In this document: positions 1-6,199 of the stretch, in pieces
Position numbering within the stretch: position 1 is the first letter of the stretch
Layout: each line of letters starts with the position of its first letter
Assembly (NCBI GenBank): GCA_964450305.1
Contig: CAYVFB010000132.1
Span: forward strand, 1 to 7,155
Source of the DNA: JAAYJG01 sp964450305
Lineage (GTDB): Bacteria > Bacillota > Clostridia > DSM-8532
DNA: 7,155 nt
Reading direction: 5' to 3'
Position numbers and translations under genes: made by a program
Notes under the pieces: generated by a model
What the model was told of the DNA's origin: nothing
What the model saw: only the letters and a program-made list of their open reading frames with translations
The model's database searches: none

Positions 1-7
1 GCGGCCA

Positions 8-107
8 GCCCCTCCAGTGGTGGATTGTACCCGCCACCACACGTTTTTCAGCCCTTGGCTGAAAATACGTTAAGAGGTGGAGCAGGGGCCCATCGGGCCT
101 CGTTATA
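8..107 (-). repeat. Left copy of a dispersed structured repeat, 3' of rqcP
   Basis: Positions 64-107 match the reverse complement of 7112-7155 at 41 of 44 bases. The minus-strand copy begins 18 bases after the rqcP stop and is much richer in G and C than its flanks. It extends outward into a region that can fold: outer helix 8-16 with 78-81 and 85-89 (three-base bulge), hairpin 17-23/34-40, and hairpin 42-53/57-69 with a three-base loop and one bulged T. Together these make a compact three-way junction. A small hairpin at 87-99 competes with part of the outer helix. The shared segment and the helices are seen directly. That it is a multi-copy genomic element, and whether it acts as RNA, DNA or a transposon end, is inference. 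No coding sequence and no U-tract terminator is visible here. Confidence 0.7.
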
Positions 108-125
108 TTGAAGGGTTTACAGTCG

Positions 126-365
126 CTACAGAAGCTCGTACATCTCACCGGTTTCTTCCTTGCGCACATGCTCGGAAACCTTTTTGATCCGAAAACGGGT
201 AGTGTTTTCACCAAAGCGGATCTCGACAATATCGCCTTCCTTTACAGCAGTGCCCGGTTTGGCGACTTTTCCGTTGATCGTGACCTTATCCCGGTCGCAG
301 GCTTCCTGCGCCAGGGTTCTGCGCTTAATGACGCGGCTTACCTTTAAGAATTTATCAATACGCAT
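126..365 (-). CDS. rqcP: RqcP, S4-domain RNA-binding protein of ribosome quality control (YabO family)
   Basis: This small basic protein of 79 residues is almost entirely one S4 RNA-binding domain. In Bacillota, RqcP (formerly YabO) binds the obstructed 50S subunit with RqcH and tRNA-Ala during alanine tailing of stalled nascent chains. The N-terminus MRIDKFLKVSRVIKRRT (residues 1-17) is the family hallmark and keeps Arg2 and Arg16, conserved positions reported to matter in the Bacillus protein. A second conserved part is ITINGK-like, around residues 29-33, followed by KPG and the GD turn near residue 44. The length is close to the usual 80-90, with a slightly short C-terminal tail. The ATG is preceded by GGAG at 375-378 with a nine-base spacer. 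It lies 96 bases downstream of mazG on the same strand, matching the yabN-yabO order of Bacillus. The next genes of that cluster (yabP, yabQ, divIC) are not seen: a repeat element follows directly and the window ends. Confidence 0.93.
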   Translation of the reverse strand: MRIDKFLKVSRVIKRRTLAQEACDRDKVTINGKVAKPGTAVKEGDIVEIRFGENTTRFRIKKVSEHVRKEETGEMYELL

Positions 366-461
366 TTTTCTTCACTCCACGATTAAATCGATTATTTCCA
401 GTGGTTTATTGTTCCTCTGTTTTGGCTTCATTGAAAGCCAGGGCAGGCCTTCAGCCGTTCC

Positions 462-1247
462 CTATTCTGATTTTTTAGCCTCATCCCATAGCTCATCCAT
501 TTGCTGAAGTGTCATGGAGGACAGTTCCATTCCCTTTTCACGGCTTTTTGTCTCAATGTACTCAAACCTTCTGATGAACTTGTTGATCGTTCCGGTTAAA
601 GCCAGTTCGGGTTGAATCTTTAAAAATCTGGCTACGTTGACCACCGCAAAAAGCAAATCGCCCATCTCGTCTTCCATTTTTTCCTTATCCCCCGTCGAAC
701 AGGCTTCGCGCAGTTCTTCGGTCTCTTCAGCCATTTTTTCCCAGGCATCTTCAACCTGATCCCAGTCGAAGCCGACCTTCGCTGCTTTTTCCTGAACCTT
801 GTAGCTTCTCATCAGCGCAGGCAGTATGGGCGGCACATCCTTCAACACATCGGTCTGGCTTTTCACGCCCTTTTCCTGCTTCTTAATGTCCTCCCACAAG
901 TTTACCACATCATCAGCGGTCTCGGCTTGGGCCAGCCCAAAAACATGCTGATGCCGGTGAACCATTTTTTTACTGACGGTGTTGATAACATCGTCCATGG
1001 AGAACTGACCGTTCTCTTCGGCAATACGAGCATGAAAGATAACCTGAAGCAACACGTCTCCAAGCTCTTCACAGAGCTTTTCCGGACTTTTCAGGTCGAT
1101 CGCCTCGAGAACCTCATAGGTCTCCTCGATGAAATATTTCTTCAGGGATTCGTGGTCCTGCTCCCGATCCCAGGGGCATCCGCCCGGGTCGCGCAGCTTT
1201 TTCATGATCTCAAGCAAATCTTCATAGCCATATCGTTTATTTTGCAT
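462..1247 (-). CDS. mazG: Nucleoside triphosphate pyrophosphohydrolase MazG
   Basis: A 261-residue cytosolic all-alpha NTP pyrophosphohydrolase that cleaves (d)NTPs to NMP and pyrophosphate, family roles being house-cleaning of aberrant nucleotides and, in E. coli, lowering of (p)ppGpp under starvation. Two tandem MazG domains are visible. The first starts with the signature GGCPWDREQ (residues 22-30), followed by the metal-binding EETYE (41-45) and EELGD (60-64), then KKMVHRHQHVFG (93-104). The second repeats the pattern with EETEE (174-178) and EMGD (194-197), so both sites look intact. Length and architecture match E. coli-type MazG (about 263 residues). Unlike Bacillus YabN, there is no N-terminal tetrapyrrole-methylase domain. 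The ATG has GGAG at 1255-1258 with a seven-base spacer. It starts 21 bases after the DUF6062 gene, so the two are very probably co-transcribed, and rqcP follows. Confidence 0.95.
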   Translation of the reverse strand: MQNKRYGYEDLLEIMKKLRDPGGCPWDREQDHESLKKYFIEETYEVLEAIDLKSPEKLCEELGDVLLQVIFHARIAEENGQFSMDDVINTVSKKMVHRHQHVFGLAQAETADDVVNLWEDIKKQEKGVKSQTDVLKDVPPILPALMRSYKVQEKAAKVGFDWDQVEDAWEKMAEETEELREACSTGDKEKMEDEMGDLLFAVVNVARFLKIQPELALTGTINKFIRRFEYIETKSREKGMELSSMTLQQMDELWDEAKKSE

Positions 1248-1268
1248 TATCTCACTCCATTTAGTGCT

Positions 1269-2048
1269 TTACCGCATCAAATCGCTGGGACCGCATATTT
1301 TCTCAATGCTCCTGGGAATAGCATCCTGGGAGTTTTTCCACGGCGCCTTTTCATTGCGGTAATCAAATTTCTGTGTGAACCAGTTCACTTCTTCCTCTAT
1401 TCTGTCCAAATGAGCAATTTCCATTTCCATCAGAGCCATGACAAACTCGTTCCGCTCCCGCTGGTTCAGATATTTCAGCGTGCCCTCGAGCAGCATTTTG
1501 ACATGGTACAGGCAAAAACCCTTTTTGGACAGAAAACGCTCTTTGAAATCAGGTTCCTTGAAGAACAGATACAGGATGACATCGGTAAACTTGCCCATGT
1601 TAAAGCTCATCTTCTCACATATTGTGCAGGTTTTCTCCAGCTCGGACAGCTTATCGATCATCTGTGCGATATACGCAGCCGTTTCACTTTTACCCTTTTT
1701 CAGGCCCTGAACCATTTGCTCCATGGCGCTTGATGCAGCCTCCTTCTTCATTCCCGGAAGGCTTTTGTCGAACATTTTTTTCAGGATTTCGTTTTGCTCC
1801 ATCAAATGGGTATCGATGACAAGGCCCAAGGCCAGCCGGTTTTTCTGCAAGTTGTAAAGCTTCGTGAAATGGCGGTTGCAAAAACCTTTTTTGTTGGTTT
1901 CAATCCGGCTGTCAGATTCCATCATGGATGGCCCCAGGGTATATTCCAGCGCGTCGTCCTCCAGCTTTTTCTCCAACAGGCACATCGGACATTCGCAGTC
2001 CTCCCTGAATGCCTCACTGACCGGGATGGTATAAATGCGTTCTTTCAA
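1269..2048 (-). CDS. DUF6062 family protein with duplicated Cys/His motifs
   Basis: A 259-residue soluble, mostly helical protein of unknown function that I match to the clostridial DUF6062 family. It has no signal peptide and no membrane segment. Two half-repeats carry the same putative metal-binding pattern: Cys20-x2-Cys23 with GFC57-x2-His60 in the first half (an extra Cys18 precedes it), and Cys141-x2-Cys144 with GFC179-x2-His182 in the second. The intervals are 33 and 34 residues, which argues for internal duplication and two C3H zinc-type sites. The middle (about 85-135) is charged and helical. The start is a TTG at 2048, supported by the strong site AAAGGTGGA with a six-base spacer; an upstream ATG at 2065 is out of frame. 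The gene sits 152 bases after the GAF gene and 21 bases before mazG. Zinc binding and the duplication are inferred from spacing only; the molecular role is unknown. Confidence 0.85.
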   Translation of the reverse strand: MKERIYTIPVSEAFREDCECPMCLLEKKLEDDALEYTLGPSMMESDSRIETNKKGFCNRHFTKLYNLQKNRLALGLVIDTHLMEQNEILKKMFDKSLPGMKKEAASSAMEQMVQGLKKGKSETAAYIAQMIDKLSELEKTCTICEKMSFNMGKFTDVILYLFFKEPDFKERFLSKKGFCLYHVKMLLEGTLKYLNQRERNEFVMALMEMEIAHLDRIEEEVNWFTQKFDYRNEKAPWKNSQDAIPRSIEKICGPSDLMR

Positions 2049-2200
2049 AAAAATCCACCTTTCATGAAATATTCAACGGCAGAACCTGGCAAGCCGGAAA
2101 ATACACGAAACCTCCCTGTGGATTGACCAGAAAGCCATACCGGTTTTCAGACACGAGCCCTGTACCAATATGCTTACCAAACCGGCGCAGGCTTAACGGT

Positions 2201-4135
2201 TCACTTCCGGAACTGCCCAATAAAGTCTTTGAACCCGGTGAAATCACTGCCCATCACGTAAACCGTGATTTTCGCATCGTATTGCCCGGCCGCCTCCATT
2301 ACCTTGTGCCTGCAATAGTGAAAATCCGAGGTAACAATGATAAAGATGTGATTATGATCCACATTATATATGAATTCGAGCTCTTTTTGCAGGCTTTCTG
2401 AAAGAATATTTTGTGTAAACAGGGGAAATTGTGTTTCAATACGAATGACTTCCAGGGGTGTATCCAACAGGGAACATTCCAATGTCTGCTTTTCCATCTC
2501 CCGCAGGAAGGTTTCCTTTTGGTTTACACAAAGCGCTCCGCGTTCAAATTCCAGCCTGATAAAGTTCTGCAGCAGTGGGGCCGACAGGTTCGCAATGGTT
2601 TCCAGCACAATCAGGTTTTCTTCATCGCTTAATAAACCATTGCGCATTTTAAAGATCAGCAGAGAACCCATCAGCTGCAGCTCATACTTCTCAATGACAA
2701 TGGGTACAGCCAAAAAACCTGATTTTTCACCAATCGCTTCTCCCAGTTCCCTGCCAATATATTGATAAACCTCTTCTTCGTTTGTTTCAAGAATGATGCT
2801 GCCTTTACACAGTTTTTGCAGGCGGTTATTCATGACGATACTGCTGTTTTCTGCAGTAAACCCTGCGCACCAGGATATAGCCAGCCTTTGATCTGATGGC
2901 TGAAACAGTGTAATAGCACCCTTTTCGACACCAAAGGATACCTCCAGTGTCGTCATGATCAATTCCTGCAGCGTTGCGAGATTTTCCGCGCTGTTTACAT
3001 TTTTCATCAGCAGGTTCAAAGACTGCAGCCTGTCCAGCTTTTCCTGCAGCAGCTTTCTGTGTTGCTCCAGCTTGTCAAGCAGTATGGCGTTGGTAATGGC
3101 GATATAGGTATAGGAGGCCAGGCTTTCAACCAGTTCAAAAACGCCTTTTTTGTAAGGCGAGCCCGAAACGGTCGTGCTTAGTGTAACCAGCCCAAGAACC
3201 TCGGTATCCTTCAAAAGGAGAACAATATAAAGCGGGTTTGAAAAGGAAAGAACGTCGATGCCTTCCAAGAATAAACCGTTAAAATATTCCACGTCCGAAG
3301 ATTTGCCGGTATCGATCAGGGATTGCATGGGGTTGATGGTTTTGTCCGGGTTTAATGTAAGGGAAACCGAATCCCTGGCGAACTTTGAATGATAGATGTC
3401 CCTGTAGGCCTTCAGCGTATACTTCTCGGCACCCTGGTCAAACAGAAAAAAGCTTGTGCGGCTGCTTTGCGTCAGCTCTGAAAAAACATCCAGAGACAGG
3501 CTGTACAATGCTTCCATATCATGCTGGGCCAGAAGAATTTTGGAGGATTCATTAATGGCGAACAGATTGAATATCTTTTCATCCAATTCATTGTTGGCTT
3601 CCTGCAGCTTCACCAGCCTCTTGTAGTTTTCCAGCGCGCTCGTAAAAATACGCATCATTGCATCACAGATGACGGTATCATCCGGAACAAAGGCTCCGCC
3701 ATTTTTTGAAATCAGAAGAATGAACCCCTCCAGGGTCGTTTCCGAACTCAGTGGGATCATGATTTGAACCTGGCTGGATTCCAAAAAGCCGCGGTCAAAA
3801 TACTCCTCCAGTTTTGCCCTGTCACTGAGGACGGAGCCGCAAAAAACCGCGAAGGACTCCAGCTTTTTGGTGGAAGGCACCCGCTGTGGCTCATCGCTGA
3901 GTCCCTTTCTTTCAACCGGAATAAAATCCTTCCCGTCAAAGATATACATGACCGATTGGGATACGGTCAACAGTTCATTGACAAATTCATAGGCGGAAGA
4001 GATAATCTGCTCAAAGCTCAGCCTGTTTGAAAAAAAGTCAATGGCCTCCATTAAACCGTTGTAACGGTATAAATCGATGACCGAATGGTCCTCACGAGCC
4101 TCTTGTATTTTTTGAAGAATTGAATCATATTCCAT
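2201..4135 (-). CDS. Triple-GAF-domain protein with degenerate GGDEF-like C-terminus
   Basis: A 644-residue cytosolic sensor-type protein without membrane segments. Three GAF-like units can be traced: about residues 38-170, 205-352 and 382-525, each ending in a long amphipathic helix (170-190, 352-378, 525-550) of the kind that links GAF modules and dimerises. GAF domains bind small ligands such as cyclic nucleotides, haem or bilins; no ligand can be assigned, and no bilin cysteine context stands out. Residues 545-644 resemble a GGDEF fold in order (EMEKQ helix, LEVIRIE strand, helix, FIYNVDHNHIFIIV), but NVDHNH stands where RYGGDEF would be and the metal-binding Asp residues are absent, so diguanylate cyclase activity is unlikely. 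There is no kinase, HTH or EAL domain. The ATG at 4135 is preferred (GGAGG, seven-base spacer) over the adjoining TTG at 4138 (four-base spacer). It lies between fapA and the DUF6062 gene, probably in one operon. Confidence 0.8.
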   Translation of the reverse strand: MEYDSILQKIQEAREDHSVIDLYRYNGLMEAIDFFSNRLSFEQIISSAYEFVNELLTVSQSVMYIFDGKDFIPVERKGLSDEPQRVPSTKKLESFAVFCGSVLSDRAKLEEYFDRGFLESSQVQIMIPLSSETTLEGFILLISKNGGAFVPDDTVICDAMMRIFTSALENYKRLVKLQEANNELDEKIFNLFAINESSKILLAQHDMEALYSLSLDVFSELTQSSRTSFFLFDQGAEKYTLKAYRDIYHSKFARDSVSLTLNPDKTINPMQSLIDTGKSSDVEYFNGLFLEGIDVLSFSNPLYIVLLLKDTEVLGLVTLSTTVSGSPYKKGVFELVESLASYTYIAITNAILLDKLEQHRKLLQEKLDRLQSLNLLMKNVNSAENLATLQELIMTTLEVSFGVEKGAITLFQPSDQRLAISWCAGFTAENSSIVMNNRLQKLCKGSIILETNEEEVYQYIGRELGEAIGEKSGFLAVPIVIEKYELQLMGSLLIFKMRNGLLSDEENLIVLETIANLSAPLLQNFIRLEFERGALCVNQKETFLREMEKQTLECSLLDTPLEVIRIETQFPLFTQNILSESLQKELEFIYNVDHNHIFIIVTSDFHYCRHKVMEAAGQYDAKITVYVMGSDFTGFKDFIGQFRK

Positions 4136-4285
4136 CAAATACCCTCCGATTCGTAAACAGCCACCCTATGATGCGCGGAAAATACCTGTAATGCAAGGCT
4201 ATGCCCCCTCCCTACAGCTTATTGCCCTTTACGCCCTGAAAATTGAACCCGCGGGGCGATGGATATTTTGGCTGTTACATTCAGC

Positions 4286-5878
4286 TTATATGTTTGAATG
4301 CAACTCGTTATCGCTAAAGAACCAGGTTCCCCCAAGAGCCTCAACGGCAATTTCGTCGGTATAACCTTTGATTTCAATACGCACCTTGGGATAAACCCTG
4401 GAACGGATGATAACAGCACCCTCGCCAGGGGCTTTTAAGAATTTCACATAATCACGGCGTTCCAGTTCCAAATCCCGGATTTGATCCTTGAGCTGGGCAT
4501 AATTATCCATGACCTTGATATAAACCGCTCTTTGTTCCATCGTTAGCGTTTGGGCGCTGGTATAGATCTGCAGGACTTGCTTGAGCTTTGTGAGCTGCTG
4601 TCGGGAGTTCTCCAACCTTTCAACGATATAGTCCAGTTGGGCCTTCAGGGTGCCCCGATCAAATCCGTTCACTTTTATGATCGTCCTTGGTTCAGCCCGA
4701 TTTCCAATTTCAGCAGCCTCCACCAGGATGTCTGCGTGAATGGTCCCGCCGATAATCCTTCCATGGCTGGATTCAACAATCACCTGTTTTGCCCTGATAT
4801 TGGCATTCATTGAATAAAACCCGATATAAACGGTGCCATCGCAGACCACATCTACATCCTTCAGAAACTTCACATAAAGGTTCCGGGTGCACCGGATTGA
4901 TGCCTTGTTATTTCCTGCGATTCCGCCCTTGATATAAATATTACCATTCCTGCTTTCAATTTTTTGAGCCGCACCGACACCATACTCTCCCATAATTTCG
5001 ATATCGCGATCGGCAGAAACAGCAAAATTGTCCTCGACGGTTCCCTTGACCGTCAGAAAACCATCAAAATCAACATTTCCCACCCTGAAGTCCACATCAC
5101 CCTTAATTTCCATATAATCGTAGACCGTAACCCTGTCACCTTTATACAAAACGGCACCGCTTTTTCGGGCATACAGGGTGGTTACCCCATCCTTGTACTC
5201 TTCGCGCACTGAAACCTTGTCATAAAGCAGTGGGAGCATTTTCCCCGGAATAGGGCTGATAGCCTTTCCGGTCACTGTCTTTCCCGGGATACCGGGTGTG
5301 GGATCCTTACGCTCTCCCAGCCATCCTCCTTCATGAATGTGATGGATAAGATTCAGTTCATAATGATTGACCCTGTCATTGTCTATCACCTGGGGTTGAG
5401 GGTTGCCCACTGCATATTGCTTAATCTGCGCATCTTCCCCGTTGACGGCTGGAAGCCCTTCAGCAATAAGAATTTTTTCATTCGGCAACAGACCCGTTTT
5501 CAGTGTTTCACTTTTCACTCCGTACAGGATCTGTCTATCCACAAGAACTCTCAGGATCTCTTCAATCAATTCTCTGCGGTTCTCCGGACTAAATTCATTG
5601 AGTGGAATATTCAACGTGAGATAAGCTTTCAGACCGTCGCTTGTGATCTCCGTCACAATGCGCTCCTTTTTCTCAGCAAAAAGCACTGCCGGGTGAGGTG
5701 TGCGGCTTAATACAGAATTGACCAGTAAGACACTGGTAATCTTGAGTATGGGCAGTCCTTTGATAATTTCATTGAACTTATCGGTGGTCATTCCGCTCTG
5801 AAAGCTTTCCAGATAGAATGAGTCTCCGGACTCGGTAATCTCAATAAACTTGTCGCTATACAGCCTTTTCCCCTTCAT
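4286..5878 (-). CDS. fapA: FapA family protein (DUF342, polymer-forming beta-helix)
   Basis: A 530-residue DUF342/FapA protein. In order: an N-terminal domain (about 1-190, with the family segment AEGLPAVNGED at 139-149); the signature DPTPGIPGKTVTGK at 192-205; a right-handed beta-helix of short repeats rich in V, I, G and D (about 240-400); a coiled coil (about 407-480); and a C-terminal beta segment (482-520) with VRIEIKG. In Vibrio, FapA takes part in flagellar assembly control, but many Bacillota homologues lie away from flagellar genes, as here, and their function is unknown. I place the start at the ATG at 5878, which has AAAGGA at 5886-5891 with a seven-base spacer and begins the conserved region. 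An in-frame ATG at 5944 would add 22 residues but has no ribosome site, and would follow the predicted transcription start by only some 15 bases. The gene is first of the leftward set; the GAF gene follows after 150 bases. The symbol reflects family name only. Confidence 0.88.
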   Translation of the reverse strand: MKGKRLYSDKFIEITESGDSFYLESFQSGMTTDKFNEIIKGLPILKITSVLLVNSVLSRTPHPAVLFAEKKERIVTEITSDGLKAYLTLNIPLNEFSPENRRELIEEILRVLVDRQILYGVKSETLKTGLLPNEKILIAEGLPAVNGEDAQIKQYAVGNPQPQVIDNDRVNHYELNLIHHIHEGGWLGERKDPTPGIPGKTVTGKAISPIPGKMLPLLYDKVSVREEYKDGVTTLYARKSGAVLYKGDRVTVYDYMEIKGDVDFRVGNVDFDGFLTVKGTVEDNFAVSADRDIEIMGEYGVGAAQKIESRNGNIYIKGGIAGNNKASIRCTRNLYVKFLKDVDVVCDGTVYIGFYSMNANIRAKQVIVESSHGRIIGGTIHADILVEAAEIGNRAEPRTIIKVNGFDRGTLKAQLDYIVERLENSRQQLTKLKQVLQIYTSAQTLTMEQRAVYIKVMDNYAQLKDQIRDLELERRDYVKFLKAPGEGAVIIRSRVYPKVRIEIKGYTDEIAVEALGGTWFFSDNELHSNI

Positions 5879-5885
5879 CAGAAAG

Positions 5886-5891
5886 TCCTTT
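5886..5891 (-). promoter_or_regulatory. Ribosome binding site deciding the fapA start
   Basis: The minus strand reads AAAGGA seven bases before the ATG at 5878. No comparable site precedes the upstream in-frame ATG at 5944, where the sequence is only A-rich. This is the main reason for preferring the shorter protein. Confidence 0.65.
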
Positions 5892-5965
5892 CCCGATAAG
5901 CTGCGGAATAAGTATAGTGTGGTTGCGATAACCTCTAGTCCCATTGTTTTCTTGTTTTCAATACC

Positions 5966-5974
5966 ATTATACCA
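5966..5974 (-). promoter_or_regulatory. Extended -10 sigma-A promoter for fapA
   Basis: The minus strand contains TGGTATAAT, a perfect TATAAT hexamer with the TG extension one base upstream. An A/T-rich tract (eight T then five A on the minus strand) lies just upstream and could act as an UP-like element, while no good -35 hexamer is present at 17 bases. The expected transcript start is near 5959, giving a leader of about 80 bases to the ATG at 5878. A second -10-like TATACT (5911-5916, minus strand) lies inside that leader and has only a poor -35. The motif is seen directly; activity is inferred. Confidence 0.55.
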
Positions 5975-6067
5975 AATGTCTTTTTAAAAAAAAGCATTAT
6001 GTTAATGAAACCTTTAATTTGTTCAACCTTCACTGCTGTTCAGGAAATGAGGCCTATGAAGAGCAAC

Positions 6068-6096
6068 TGGAAATGGCAGCCCATTCATGAGATAAT
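6068..6096 (+). promoter_or_regulatory. Putative sigma-A promoter for ogg
   Basis: TGGAAA (6068-6073, four of six matches to TTGACA), a 17-base spacer, then GATAAT (6091-6096, five of six matches to TATAAT) with a TG one base upstream as an extended -10. The transcript would start near 6103, leaving a leader of about 97 bases before the ogg ATG. It is the best plus-strand candidate in the divergent region; a TTGTTT/TATACC pair at 5944-5973 is weaker. Confidence 0.45.
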
Positions 6097-6113
6097 GATT
6101 TATCACCTGAAGG

Positions 6114-6160
6114 GGATTGGGAAGCAGATGAAGAACTGAGACTTAGGCTCAACCCAATCC
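6114..6160 (+). promoter_or_regulatory. Stem-loop in the predicted ogg leader
   Basis: GGATTGGG (6114-6121) is exactly complementary to CCCAATCC (6153-6160), an eight-base-pair helix that two G-U pairs could extend. Inside, TGAG (6137-6140) can pair with CTCA (6148-6151), leaving a 15-base internal bulge on one side. The T-rich run TTATTATTT follows at once, so the element could be a weak attenuator or simply leader structure. It ends 23 bases before the Shine-Dalgarno site, so it would not mask it. I recognise no known riboswitch core. Confidence 0.4.
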
Positions 6161-6183
6161 TTATTATTTAAAACCTTTGAACC

Positions 6184-6191
6184 AGGAGGAG
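6184..6191 (+). promoter_or_regulatory. Strong ribosome binding site of ogg
   Basis: AGGAGGAG lies eight bases before the ATG at 6200. A nearer out-of-frame ATG at 6193 is too close to the site (one base), which supports 6200 as the start. Confidence 0.8.
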
Positions 6192-6199
6192 AATGAATC

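Noticed and set aside
927..1733. 268-codon plus-strand frame opposite mazG and the DUF6062 gene
   Set aside because: It lies wholly antisense to two well-supported genes, has no family motifs, and spans their intergenic gap, as expected for a shadow frame.
2372..2383. GAATTCGAGCTC, the EcoRI-SacI junction of common cloning vectors
   Set aside because: It is in frame within the GAF gene (encoding the ELEF part of QKELEFIYN) with uninterrupted coding on both sides, so it is coincidence, not vector.
4168..4196. TTGCAT / 17 bases / CATCAT upstream of the GAF gene as a promoter
   Set aside because: Spacing is right but the -35 matches three of six and the -10 four of six; too weak to list as a feature.
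4232..4258. CGCCC/GGGCG inverted repeat between fapA and the GAF gene, considered as a terminator
   Set aside because: Short stem, loop that disrupts pairing, and no U-tract on the minus strand.
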